Shown piece by piece: positions 32,822 to 41,068 of a DNA stretch of 44,784 nucleotides. The translations under genes and the position numbers were made by a program. Each line of letters begins with the position of its first letter. The first letter of the stretch is position 1. The stretch covers positions 1-44,784 of the forward strand of contig JBMNOY010000012.1 of assembly GCA_050943315.1 (NCBI GenBank). The letters are read 5' to 3'. The DNA is from JBDKUD01 sp050943315. GTDB taxonomy: Bacteria; Bacillota; Syntrophomonadia; Syntrophomonadales; Syntrophomonadaceae. The notes beneath the pieces were generated by a model that saw nothing but the letters and a program-made list of their open reading frames with translations, was not told the origin of the DNA and ran no database searches.

Positions 32822-33358
32822 TTGATTCCTACCAGAAAACTAACCATCATTGCTGTTCTGGCAGCTTTAGCCATAGTTCTCCACCTGTTTGAAGCCCTTA
32901 TTCCCATACCCTTTCCCATTCCGGGGGTTAAACTGGGTCTGGCCAATATTATTACCTTACTGGCCTTGATACTTTTTGATTTCAAAACAGCCTTTCTTAT
33001 TGTGATAATGCGTACCGTTCTCGGGTCCCTTTTAAGCGGTACTCTATTCAATATTGCCTTTTTGCTAAGCCTTTCGGGTGCCATTACCGCCACCTGTCTG
33101 ATGGCGGTCTTATTAGCTCTGTCCTCATGGTCATCTAGTGGTTCCGGTATCATACTGGTAAGCGTAGCCGGGGCGGCAGCCCATAATCTGGGTCAACTGA
33201 CAATGGCAGCAGTGCTCATAAAGCATTCGGGCATCTTTTATTACCTGCCGGTTATGCTGCTATCTTCCATTCCTACCGGAGTGCTTACGGGGCTTTTATT
33301 AAAAAGTTTACTTCAAAATCTAAAATCATCCGGATACCTTGATGATTTTTCTTTTTAA
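32822..33358 (+). CDS. Gx transporter / heptaprenyl-diphosphate-synthase component I-family membrane protein, EetB-like
   Basis: 178 residues with about five membrane segments. The N-terminal ALAIVLHLFEALIPIPFPIP and GVKLGLANIITLLAL are typical of the Hpre_diP_synt_I (Gx) family, which is related to ECF S components. It starts at TTG 32822 behind GGGGAGAG, 15 bases after the NusG_II gene. The older heptaprenyl synthase name is misleading here because no prenyl synthase partner is present. Two nearby EcfT/EcfA sets could energise it. It ends one base from the convergent NapH-like gene, with no visible terminator. Confidence 0.85.
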   Translation: MIPTRKLTIIAVLAALAIVLHLFEALIPIPFPIPGVKLGLANIITLLALILFDFKTAFLIVIMRTVLGSLLSGTLFNIAFLLSLSGAITATCLMAVLLALSSWSSSGSGIILVSVAGAAAHNLGQLTMAAVLIKHSGIFYYLPVMLLSSIPTGVLTGLLLKSLLQNLKSSGYLDDFSF

Positions 33359-33359
33359 C

Positions 33360-34214
33360 TTATCCCTCCAAAGTCTTAGTAGCTTTCTTCCCATATCGTT
33401 TTATTCCCAACGCTTGCGTGGGACAGTTTAAACATTCATTGCAACGCATACACTCCCGGCTGTTAGGATCTTTATAAACGGCAATGCCGATTTGGCATTG
33501 CTTCTGACACTTGCCGCATTGGATACATTTATCATGCTCGACCTCTAACCGGTACAGGCTTATAGGATTAAATAATGAATAAATTGCCCCCAGAGGACAT
33601 ATAAACCGGCAAAAAGGTTTGAATATAATCATAGATAAAACAAGGACTACTATCAGCAGAAGTAATTTCCACTTAAACAAAAGCCCGATTACCTGCATAA
33701 GCGAAGGTCTGGCTATCATTAACGGAAGATTTGCTTCTAACACCTCAACCGGACAAAGATATCTGCAAAAAGCCGTACTGCTAATTCCATAAACACTGAG
33801 CGCCGGAAGCAATATAACAAAAACAACCAGTATGACGTACTTAAGATTCTCCATAGGTTTAATTTTTTCCGGCAGGGTTAGTTTAGGCAAAGGCAATTTG
33901 AAGATCAGTTCCTGCAAAAGGCCAAAAGGACAAAACCATCCACAGGCAAACCGGCCTAATGTCACACCCACCAGCAACAAAAATCCGTATGTAAAGATTT
34001 TTATGGGCAGGCTTACCATTCCGGCTATGCTGGTCTGCAGCATAGCCAGGGGACATGAACCCAGTGCCCCCGGGCAGGAACTGCAATTAAGCCCGGGCAC
34101 ACAAAAGTTTTTTAGTTTTCCCCGGTAGATGTTACCCTGCACAAATCCAATACAATAACTGTTAATCCCTATTGCGGTGATAATCTGGATTAACCTTCGG
34201 CTTATCTTATTCAA
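33360..34214 (-). CDS. NapH-like membrane polyferredoxin
   Basis: 284 residues with several membrane segments and many Cys motifs: CSSCPGALGSCP near the N-terminus, CGWFCPFGL, CRYLCPVEVLEA, CRFICPLGA, and two C-terminal 4Fe-4S ferredoxin motifs CIQCGKCQKQC and CMRCNECLNCP. This NapH/Fer4_5-type protein carries electrons across or along the membrane, often to a flavinylated FMN-binding protein. The start is TTG at 34214 behind GGGAGGG. It follows a small SUOX-like membrane-anchored protein and an FMN-binding protein, matching known flavinylation-associated electron-transfer operons. Confidence 0.9.
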   Translation of the reverse strand: MNKISRRLIQIITAIGINSYCIGFVQGNIYRGKLKNFCVPGLNCSSCPGALGSCPLAMLQTSIAGMVSLPIKIFTYGFLLLVGVTLGRFACGWFCPFGLLQELIFKLPLPKLTLPEKIKPMENLKYVILVVFVILLPALSVYGISSTAFCRYLCPVEVLEANLPLMIARPSLMQVIGLLFKWKLLLLIVVLVLSMIIFKPFCRFICPLGAIYSLFNPISLYRLEVEHDKCIQCGKCQKQCQIGIAVYKDPNSRECMRCNECLNCPTQALGIKRYGKKATKTLEG

Positions 34215-34251
34215 ATTAATACCCTCCCGATACTGCTGCTATAGGAGAAGG

Positions 34252-34767
34252 TTATTCCATCTCTAGTTCAACCAGATAGTTAGTGAACCGCTGTCCGTAC
34301 AGATCGTTTACGATTACGATTCTCATGGTCCCTTCATATCCGGTTTTACTCTTGAGGGGTTTGCCATTATCGGCATAGACGAGCAAAACATTGTTTTTCT
34401 CCCGCACTTCTTCCATATAAACTCCGGAAATATAATTATCCACTCCTCGGGTAATTACCCTTTTATACTTTTTTACAATCTGCGGGTCTATGTGGTTAAA
34501 AACCTCCACAAGAGGAGTACAGGAATAATTGTGTTTGGTTAATCCGCGGGTAGAATTTATAACCATTTTCTTGTGTACTACCGGCAATTTCGCTACTTCT
34601 TCCCGGGTTATCTTACCAATGATTTTATCCTCAGCCTTTATTATTATCTGACCTTCAGGAAGCTTTTGGCCTTTGGCATTTAGATAGCCCAGTATACTTA
34701 CCAGTACCACCAGCAGGATGGCAATAACCATTACTGCTGTTTTAAGAACGCTTTTTTGTTCTGTCAC
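34252..34767 (-). CDS. Small membrane-anchored protein with reduced SUOX-like domain
   Basis: 171 residues. A single N-terminal membrane helix (VMVIAILLVVLVSILGYL) is followed by an extracytoplasmic domain. Its pattern (ITREEVAKLPVV ... YSCTPLVEVFNHI ... GTMRIVIVN ... NYLVELE) matches the molybdopterin-oxidoreductase-like fold in the larger proteins upstream, in shortened form. The start is GTG at 34767 behind GGGAGGG. One Cys lies in the NYSCTPL segment. It lies between the FMN-binding protein and the NapH-like protein and probably belongs to the same electron-transfer complex. I infer the fold by eye. Confidence 0.6.
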   Translation of the reverse strand: MTEQKSVLKTAVMVIAILLVVLVSILGYLNAKGQKLPEGQIIIKAEDKIIGKITREEVAKLPVVHKKMVINSTRGLTKHNYSCTPLVEVFNHIDPQIVKKYKRVITRGVDNYISGVYMEEVREKNNVLLVYADNGKPLKSKTGYEGTMRIVIVNDLYGQRFTNYLVELEME

Positions 34768-34850
34768 TGGTGTGCCCTCCCTTTTGTACGCCCATAGAGT
34801 ATTCTCATTAGATTATGCAACTGGCATAACAGGTTCTTTACAAAAAATTA

Positions 34851-35462
34851 TTACTGAATCTCAGTGATAAAGCCCTGGACTTTTAATGGCACACCTTCTG
34901 ATGGTTGCCCCAGGACTACCTCCCGATAGACACCCATGGCAGAATTAACACCATTAATTACTGCCTGAGTGGAAATGGTAGCACTGGTTATTTGAATAAT
35001 CTCATTATCCTTTTTTGCCTCCAGAATCGCTCTTTCCAGATATTTGTCGGTGCTTTTGCCTTTAAACCGGTCAGCAAACCAGGTTTCCGTAAGCCACTCT
35101 CCCCATCCCGGGGTTTCATCATGTTGTATCACCTTAATACCAGTAATTTCGTTTTTTTGGGCGTTGACTACTACCATAGTATTAACCGGTGACCGGTAAC
35201 CAACGGGGCTGACAAGAAACACATAGCTTTCCTCTTGCGCAGCAACCTTAAACATTTTATCTACGGCGGGAAATTTTTGTGCTGTTGAACCTGGCAGCTT
35301 GATGGTCTGAACCTGTTTTTGAGTTACCTTGCCGGGTAATATTTGATTTAATACCGTTAGCTGTGCTTTGGTCATAGAATTCTCCTGGAATCTTCCCCCT
35401 ATGACCCATAAACCCAGAACAATCGCCAGCAGAGCTATACCGGTTATAATCCATTTACGCAT
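34851..35462 (-). CDS. FMN-binding-domain protein with covalent flavinylation motif
   Basis: 203 residues: an N-terminal membrane anchor (WIITGIALLAIVLGLWVIGG) and an RnfG/NqrC-type FMN-binding domain. The acceptor motif is QITSATISTQAVINGVN; by analogy with SGAT in RnfG/NqrC, T162 of TSAT would carry FMN. ETPGWGEWLTETWFADRF is also typical of the family. The ApbE encoded at 27882 would attach the FMN. There are no rnf or nqr genes here. With the NapH-like protein it forms a likely electron path from the membrane to the cell surface. The start ATG at 35462 follows AAAAGGAG. Confidence 0.9.
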   Translation of the reverse strand: MRKWIITGIALLAIVLGLWVIGGRFQENSMTKAQLTVLNQILPGKVTQKQVQTIKLPGSTAQKFPAVDKMFKVAAQEESYVFLVSPVGYRSPVNTMVVVNAQKNEITGIKVIQHDETPGWGEWLTETWFADRFKGKSTDKYLERAILEAKKDNEIIQITSATISTQAVINGVNSAMGVYREVVLGQPSEGVPLKVQGFITEIQ

Positions 35463-35482
35463 GATGCCGCTCCTTTTGTAGT

Positions 35483-36604
35483 CTATTGAAGGGAACGAAT
35501 GCGCAGCAAATTACCAACTGTTGGGAACCCGGTCCCTTTTTGCCAGACTACCGGATATGTACCGTCGCCTTTAATGACCAGCAGTCCTTTGGCTAAATCT
35601 TTGCCGGTAATTTTCACACTTTTCCCATCAACCCCTATTAATTCAAAGTTCTTATTTTCGCTTTCTCGCAGCTGAACTTCGTCCAACATGTCCTGTAAGG
35701 GGATGCCTTTATTACCATCGATATTCTTTTGTCCAATAAGTTTTGCCATTTGCTCCGGGAATACCGCAGCATCAGCATTGGTGGAAAACCAGGCCATGTC
35801 TTTAACATTCATTCCCAGTTTAATATTAGGACATATGTTCATGGGTGCACCTTCACCTTCCACCTTTATATAGTAATGTTTGTTAACCATGCTCAGTGCT
35901 TCACTTTTGGTAAAACCATCACATGACTTCATGGTAAAGAAGGCCTTGCTGTCCACATAGTCAAAACGGGAAAAGATCTGAGCCAATTCAATGGCATCAT
36001 CTTTGCTTCCGTAATATTCATACGGATATGGTTCTATGCCTGCGGCCAGATTGGCAAACATCCATACCGAAGTAATCTCTTTTTGGGGTATTTCTTTATA
36101 CAGAACAATTCTGTCCAGCATCCGCACCCAATAAGGACCAAATTCATCAATAATACACAAACGAGCCGGCCGCATATTTTCTGCTAGTTCTAATTGTTTA
36201 TCCACTGCCAGGGCTAATATCATTTCCTTATTATTGATTATTTCGGGAGTGACCAGGCAGTAATAGCCATCCTTAGCAATAAAACCGATACCTTTAAATT
36301 CCTGGACATTAATATTAAGGTAATCCATAACATCCTTAAATATAGGACCAGAGGCCTCGAATTCTTCCATTTCTCCGGTTGCCCGTTGAAAACTGCACTC
36401 GGCTTGTCGCTGAGGCAGCTTACGCATCTCCGCTACGGTGATTTCTTTAGGTGCCTTGATATCGCCTTCGATTACGATCTTCTGGTTTTCGTATTCCGGA
36501 TTACCCGTACTCTTACTGCTTATAGCCCCTTTTTCCCCACATCCGATCAGAGTCAAACAGACAAGAAAACAAATGGCTAAAGAACAGAACACCCTTTTGT
36601 TCAT
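35483..36604 (-). CDS. Lipoprotein with two SUOX-like (molybdopterin-oxidoreductase-fold) domains
   Basis: 373 residues. A lipoprotein signal ends LTLIGCGEKG (Cys about 22). The first SUOX-like domain (about 40-170) has ITVAEMRKLPQRQAECSF and GPIFKDVMDYLNI. A second related segment (about 190-370) includes FFTMKSCDGFTKSEA and a C-terminal LVIKGDGTYPVVW. Some Cys residues occur, but none clearly aligns with the molybdenum-ligating Cys. The start ATG at 36604 follows AAAGGAGG. It is the gene before the FMN-binding protein in transcription order. Confidence 0.7.
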   Translation of the reverse strand: MNKRVFCSLAICFLVCLTLIGCGEKGAISSKSTGNPEYENQKIVIEGDIKAPKEITVAEMRKLPQRQAECSFQRATGEMEEFEASGPIFKDVMDYLNINVQEFKGIGFIAKDGYYCLVTPEIINNKEMILALAVDKQLELAENMRPARLCIIDEFGPYWVRMLDRIVLYKEIPQKEITSVWMFANLAAGIEPYPYEYYGSKDDAIELAQIFSRFDYVDSKAFFTMKSCDGFTKSEALSMVNKHYYIKVEGEGAPMNICPNIKLGMNVKDMAWFSTNADAAVFPEQMAKLIGQKNIDGNKGIPLQDMLDEVQLRESENKNFELIGVDGKSVKITGKDLAKGLLVIKGDGTYPVVWQKGTGFPTVGNLLRIRSLQ

Positions 36605-36660
36605 CTTTATCCTCCTTTCAATTGCGTAATTAGATTACGGCTGAGATATCCCAGTGACAA

Positions 36661-37566
36661 TTACTCCACTCCGTAGGTAAAACTTGCTACCTCGCTGTTG
36701 TGCTTACCAAAGCCAATAACAATAGTTTTAATGGTCACAGGTTGATTGATAATTATCGGCTTAATCAATTCGGGCCGGTAGTATGTGGTACTGGGATTAT
36801 ACAGCAGGCTCCTCTCATTGGGAGTACTTCCGTCAAGGGTATAGTACACCTTGACTTTGTCTATCTCCGGGTGCTGTAAAAAGACCTCGGTACCTGGCTT
36901 GACTATTCCGGGTGCCGGGTCCGCCTGAACCTTATCCCAGCAACCAGATGCGGTAGTCAATACTTCCAGGTTTACTACATCTTTAACGCAGACCGGGGCA
37001 ACAGAATCATTTAACCCTTTCTGGCCCAACAGCAAACTAAGGCTGCAACTGGTTGCTTTACTTAAATCGTTGGTACCCTCCTGCTTTTTCCAGGCCAGAA
37101 TGGCGGGGACCTCCTGGGCACCTTCTTCACTGCCTTCAAGCAACCGGGGATAATAAAAACGCTTTTCGGTCAGTTGTTCCCGGGTAAAGGCAGCATTATA
37201 TCCGTCGGCAGCCCATACTCTAACTATCTGTGCACTTTCTTTAATTCCCACCTTTTCCAACAAATATGAAACCCGGACCCCTTCGCCGACAGTGAATTTT
37301 TTCGCAGGCCAATCATTCACGATTGAGTAGCATTCCCTGGCAGAAGCTTTCTTCATATCTTGAAGTTCACTTAGACTTAAGCGGAGCTGCTGCTTAACGC
37401 CATTACCGGTGATAGTCAGATATCCTGGGGTCCCGGCAGGCTGGCTATGGTTATAATTACTGCTGGCTTGCTTAGACTGGTTACAACCAGCCAGCAGGCT
37501 TAGACTAAGAACCAGCAGGAAAACAATGGCTTTTTTATATCTGCTGAGTTGTTTCTTTAATGACAT
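36661..37566 (-). CDS. Lipoprotein with SUOX-like and chitobiase C-terminal-like domains (A)
   Basis: 301 residues. Lipobox SLLAGCNQSK. A SUOX-like domain at about 45-205 contains YSIVNDWPAKKFTVGEGV and AADGYNAAFTREQL. A chitobiase/FN3-like domain at about 215-300 contains KVYYTLDGSTPNERSLLYNP and IKTIVIGFGKHNSEVASFTY. The molybdenum-ligand Cys position is Ile by eye alignment, so it probably does not bind the cofactor as SUOX or MsrP does. It is closely related to the next gene, at 37599, suggesting old duplication. The start ATG at 37566 follows AGGAG. Confidence 0.75.
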   Translation of the reverse strand: MSLKKQLSRYKKAIVFLLVLSLSLLAGCNQSKQASSNYNHSQPAGTPGYLTITGNGVKQQLRLSLSELQDMKKASARECYSIVNDWPAKKFTVGEGVRVSYLLEKVGIKESAQIVRVWAADGYNAAFTREQLTEKRFYYPRLLEGSEEGAQEVPAILAWKKQEGTNDLSKATSCSLSLLLGQKGLNDSVAPVCVKDVVNLEVLTTASGCWDKVQADPAPGIVKPGTEVFLQHPEIDKVKVYYTLDGSTPNERSLLYNPSTTYYRPELIKPIIINQPVTIKTIVIGFGKHNSEVASFTYGVE

Positions 37567-37598
37567 ATGTCATCTCCTTACTACAGCCTATCTGCAAA

Positions 37599-38495
37599 TC
37601 ATTCAACTTGAAAATGATACTCGGCAATATCGCTGTCGTATTTGCCAAAGCCCTTAACTAAAACTTTAATAGTAGTATCCTGGTTAATAACAATAGGTTT
37701 ATTTAATTCCGGCTGATAAGTGCTTGGATTATACAGCATGCTCTTTTCGGTGGGAATAGACCCGTCCAGAGTATAATATAGTTTGACCCGACCCAGTTTA
37801 TAGTGCTGTAATTTTACCGTATCGCCCCGGGTGATTTTTCCCGCCGCGGGAAAAACCGTAGCTGTTTCCCATTTTCCCGGATCTTCCTTACTTACCGTAA
37901 TCTCCTGGATATCCTTGACAAAGGTGTGATAAGTCTGTTCCTTAACGTTTGCCTGGGGCACGATCAAACACAGGCTATCAGTCCGCGCTTCACTTAAGCG
38001 GTTACTGTTTTCCAGATATTCGTAAGCAATTATCGGCTCTACCAGTTCAGCCTGGGACGAATCTCCTTCCTTTACGTGGGGGAAATAATATCTTTTGGTC
38101 TCCAATAATTGCTGCCGCGTAAACGAACTTTCATAACCGTCTTTGCCCTTAATGGTAATGCACTTAGCTTCACTGGTAATACCAGCTGCTTTTAATACAG
38201 CACTAATTTTGACCCCTCGAGCCACCAGTTCCTTTTGGGCCGGCCAGTTATTAATAATAGAATATATATGTTCAAATTGAGCATCGGGTAGTTCCATGAC
38301 CTTCTTTAAGGTAAGGGGGCCTGGTTTGGTGATGCCATCTCCAGTGATATTAATTTCCTTTTCCAGCCCCGGATTGCCTGGCTGGCTGGTTGAAACATTT
38401 TTATCACCATGGCATCCCGCAATCATCAGGAGACAGAATAAAAAGATAATACCCCGACCTATGAAGTCTTTTGCGGATACGCTTTTTAATTTCAT
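37599..38495 (-). CDS. Lipoprotein with SUOX-like and chitobiase C-terminal-like domains (B)
   Basis: 298 residues with lipobox LMIAGCHGDK. Domain order matches the neighbour at 36661: a SUOX-like domain with YSIINNWPAQKELVARGVKI and KGKDGYESSFTRQQLL, then a chitobiase-like domain with KLYYTLDGSIPTEKSMLYNP. Again no Cys at the metal-ligand position. The two lipoproteins are anchored in the membrane, in contrast to the S-layer-attached members further upstream. Start ATG at 38495 behind AAGGAAAAG. Confidence 0.75.
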   Translation of the reverse strand: MKLKSVSAKDFIGRGIIFLFCLLMIAGCHGDKNVSTSQPGNPGLEKEINITGDGITKPGPLTLKKVMELPDAQFEHIYSIINNWPAQKELVARGVKISAVLKAAGITSEAKCITIKGKDGYESSFTRQQLLETKRYYFPHVKEGDSSQAELVEPIIAYEYLENSNRLSEARTDSLCLIVPQANVKEQTYHTFVKDIQEITVSKEDPGKWETATVFPAAGKITRGDTVKLQHYKLGRVKLYYTLDGSIPTEKSMLYNPSTYQPELNKPIVINQDTTIKVLVKGFGKYDSDIAEYHFQVE

Positions 38496-38541
38496 TTTCT
38501 TTTCCTTCCTGTTCCGTACCAGTTGGTTATTGTCCCTGGTT

Positions 38542-40077
38542 TTATAAATGCATATTTAAAGCATTTATGATTACCGTCACTGCCTCAGCCCGGGTCGCAC
38601 CTCCCTGAGGGTTAAACCTGTTGCCGGGACAACCTTGCATGACACCGTTTTTTATGGCACTAGCAATAGCATCTCTAGACCACCCGGAAATACTATTATT
38701 GTCTTCAAAATGAAGTTCATCTTGTACCCCCGTTAGTTTAGCGGCCTTGGTAATCATAACCGCCATCTGCTCTCGGCTAATCTGGTTATCGGGGCCAAAG
38801 GTAGCAGCATCAAAACCACTTACTATACCACTAGCAGTTGCTTTGCTAATATAGTCTTTAGCCCAGTGTCCGGCCGTATCAGCAAATACCTTACCACCGC
38901 CGTTTTCCAGTCCAAAGCCTTTAACCAGCATCGTAACAAACTCAGCTCTGGTCACAATGTTGTCCGGTTTAAAACTGCCGTCCGGATAACCCCCAACAAT
39001 CCCTTTGGCAACACATTGCTCGATATTCTTTTGCGCCCAATGGTTAGAAATATCGTTCAGATTTATAGTATTGCCGGGTTGAACCGGCTTCTCCTCTGGT
39101 TGTGACGGCAGATCAACGGTAATCTCACTGTCAGATTGGGCGGGACTATTTTCACCAACTGTATAGGTAAAGGTAACAACATCACTATCAAGTTTACCGG
39201 GACCAATCGTTATAGCTTTAATGGTAGTGGATTCATTTATTGGTCCTATCGGCTTATTGTAGTTGCCCAGGACATCAGCACGTGCTGACCACCACCGGCG
39301 GGCAATCCAGTTATACATAGGACTGTCCAAAGTCGGAGTGCTGCCATCAGTGGTGTAATATATTTTATCGTCATCCATATTGGCATTGCTAAGCGCAACC
39401 ATGGTTCCCGGTGATACTTGACCGCTGGGAGGATTAGCCTGCGGTTTGTCCCATTTCTGTGGTGTGGTGGTTAGTACTTCTATTTTAGAAAGGTATTTAA
39501 CAAAAAGATTACCGTTTTGCTCGGTAACCGCCCGCTGCCCCATCATCAACAAGGGAGTATTCAAGTCATTCATATAACCAGGGTTATTACTTCCTTCAAC
39601 ACATACCAGGGCTATAATCGGCTCTACCTTTTGCTTATCGGCTGAAGAACCGGCAATATTGCCATCGCCGTCTTTACCCCCGATGCTTTCCTTAAAATGG
39701 GGGAATAAATAGCGCTCATCTTTTAATAACTCTTTAACGGTAAGTGTAATCGTATAGCTGTCATTGGAAGTGAACTTAATCAGTTGAGCTTCTTCCTTTA
39801 TTCCCGCTGAATTAAGCAAATCTCTCAGCAGTACACCTTTACCTACATACCATTTTTTGGTGGGCCAGGTGTTAATCGCGCTATATACCTGCTCATGCTG
39901 TTCCATAGCTTGCAGTTCTTCTATGGTGAATGACTTGGGAGTGGTCACACCATCTCCGGTAATTTCCAAAGAATCTGGAGACCCGGCAATGGCAGTTTCT
40001 GAAAATAAACACAGTAGCAATAGCAAACTCAATGCGGTTATCACGAATTTAAAAATATCCGTTTTTAACTTTTGCAT
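38542..40077 (-). CDS. S-layer-anchored SUOX-like protein with chitobiase-like domain and three SLH repeats
   Basis: 511 residues. Signal peptide (about 1-31). SUOX-like domain (about 35-215) has YSAINTWPTKKWYVGKGVLL and LTVKELLKDERYLFPHF. Chitobiase-like domain (about 230-315) has KIYYTTDGSTPTLDSPMYN and IKAITIGPGKLDSDVVTFTY. Three S-layer-homology repeats fill about 350-511 (ISNHWAQKNIEQCVAKGIVG, TAGHWAKDYISKATASGIVS, ISGWSRDAIASAIKNGVM). SLH repeats bind secondary cell-wall polymer, placing the domain on the outer surface. Start ATG behind AAAAGGAG. The Cys for molybdenum ligation is replaced by Ala. Confidence 0.85.
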   Translation of the reverse strand: MQKLKTDIFKFVITALSLLLLLCLFSETAIAGSPDSLEITGDGVTTPKSFTIEELQAMEQHEQVYSAINTWPTKKWYVGKGVLLRDLLNSAGIKEEAQLIKFTSNDSYTITLTVKELLKDERYLFPHFKESIGGKDGDGNIAGSSADKQKVEPIIALVCVEGSNNPGYMNDLNTPLLMMGQRAVTEQNGNLFVKYLSKIEVLTTTPQKWDKPQANPPSGQVSPGTMVALSNANMDDDKIYYTTDGSTPTLDSPMYNWIARRWWSARADVLGNYNKPIGPINESTTIKAITIGPGKLDSDVVTFTYTVGENSPAQSDSEITVDLPSQPEEKPVQPGNTINLNDISNHWAQKNIEQCVAKGIVGGYPDGSFKPDNIVTRAEFVTMLVKGFGLENGGGKVFADTAGHWAKDYISKATASGIVSGFDAATFGPDNQISREQMAVMITKAAKLTGVQDELHFEDNNSISGWSRDAIASAIKNGVMQGCPGNRFNPQGGATRAEAVTVIINALNMHL

Positions 40078-40122
40078 GGATAATCATCTCCTTTTAGTAT
40101 CTTAGTCCTCATAAAAACACTA

Positions 40123-40437
40123 TTACTTATCGGTTAGCATAAACATTTTCCCGGTTTTCGGATCCTTGTAAACCGTACCCATCTTTTCGTAAAGCCGGCC
40201 TTCCCCTTGTGTTTCTACCAGGTCTTTCCTTATTTCTGTATCCCGGGATATCTCCTTGCCCGGAGTTATGTTCACCCGGCTGCCTGCCTGGGCCAGGTTG
40301 ACATCGTAACGAATAACCAGGGCCAGCATTAATCCACAGGCAAATACCAGCATCGCATCGACAATATTAATGGCACCTTCCAGAGGATTTACTTCCTCTG
40401 TCTTAAGCCTGCGTCTGCTTCTCAATCTCCCGTTCAC
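40123..40437 (-). CDS. DUF2149-family membrane protein, ExbD-like partner of the channel protein
   Basis: 104 residues: a basic N-terminus, one membrane helix (IVDAMLVFACGLMLALVIRY) and a short soluble tail. It matches the DUF2149 family found beside MotA/TolQ/ExbB-type proteins. The start was set at GTG 40437, nine bases after GGAGG. It overlaps the channel gene by 35 bases, indicating coupled translation. By analogy with ExbD/TolR/MotB it could be the second stator subunit; the conserved Asp in the helix (NIVDAM) would be the proton site. Confidence 0.75.
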   Translation of the reverse strand: MNGRLRSRRRLKTEEVNPLEGAINIVDAMLVFACGLMLALVIRYDVNLAQAGSRVNITPGKEISRDTEIRKDLVETQGEGRLYEKMGTVYKDPKTGKMFMLTDK

Positions 40438-41068
40438 GGGCAAACACCTCCAATAAGCCTTCCATCAGAGCCTCCAGGGAACCTAAGTATTCCTCATACC
40501 ATCTCTTGCGCAAGCTGGAAATGGCATAAGCAATACCTGCGGCTGCCAATCCGGTCACTGTAGCATCAAAAGCGGTAAGCAGTGAATCAGCCAGGATATG
40601 GGTATCACCCTGACCCATAGCAATAAGCCCCGGCCCCAATGGAATCAGGGTGGCCATCAAACCCAGCATAGGGCCCAGGCGAGCCACCAGATCAGTGCGG
40701 TTAGTAATGCGGCGGTAATGCATTTCTTCACCGGCCAGCAACTGGCGGGCTAAAGCCTCACAGGCAGCAGCAGTTAGATGACGTTCTTCGATAAGTTTAT
40801 TAAGCACTATCTTCTGGCGTTTACCAAGACGGCTGTGGGCAAACTCCGTCAAAATTTCCCCGGATTCCCTGTCCTTTATGACCTTAAGCAACTCCGCAAT
40901 ATTTATCCTGATGTGGCGCCGTTCGGTCAGAGCCTCCACCAGCAGCCCACCGAGTTCAGTTATCATTAAAGCTGCAAATAATAATAATATAGCCACGGTT
41001 GGTACCAGTAATCCCGAAGAGATAATATGCATGGTATCTTTTAACGGTATCAACAAAGAACTTATCAA
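40403..41068 (-). CDS. MotA/TolQ/ExbB-type proton-channel protein
   Basis: 221 residues. Membrane helices lie near 18-40, around 125-150 (RLGPMLGLMATLIPLGPGL) and 165-190 (LLTAFDATVTGLAAAGIAYA). The last two carry the family pattern. The start is TTG at 41068, sharing TTGA with the previous stop and preceded by GGAGG. It is followed by the DUF2149 gene. Energy-coupling motors of this kind normally drive outer-membrane transport or rotation; here the neighbours are S-layer and SUOX-like surface proteins, which is unusual. Confidence 0.85.
   Translation of the reverse strand: MISSLLIPLKDTMHIISSGLLVPTVAILLLFAALMITELGGLLVEALTERRHIRINIAELLKVIKDRESGEILTEFAHSRLGKRQKIVLNKLIEERHLTAAACEALARQLLAGEEMHYRRITNRTDLVARLGPMLGLMATLIPLGPGLIAMGQGDTHILADSLLTAFDATVTGLAAAGIAYAISSLRKRWYEEYLGSLEALMEGLLEVFAREREIEKQTQA

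Noticed and set aside
32822..33358. Heptaprenyl diphosphate synthase component I
   Set aside because: That name is inherited from an old family label; there is no component II or quinone gene nearby, and the NusG_II neighbour points to the EetA/EetB pair.
34851..35462. RnfG or NqrC subunit of an ion-pumping complex
   Set aside because: The domain and flavinylation motif match, but none of the other Rnf/Nqr subunits is encoded here; neighbours are NapH-like and surface proteins.
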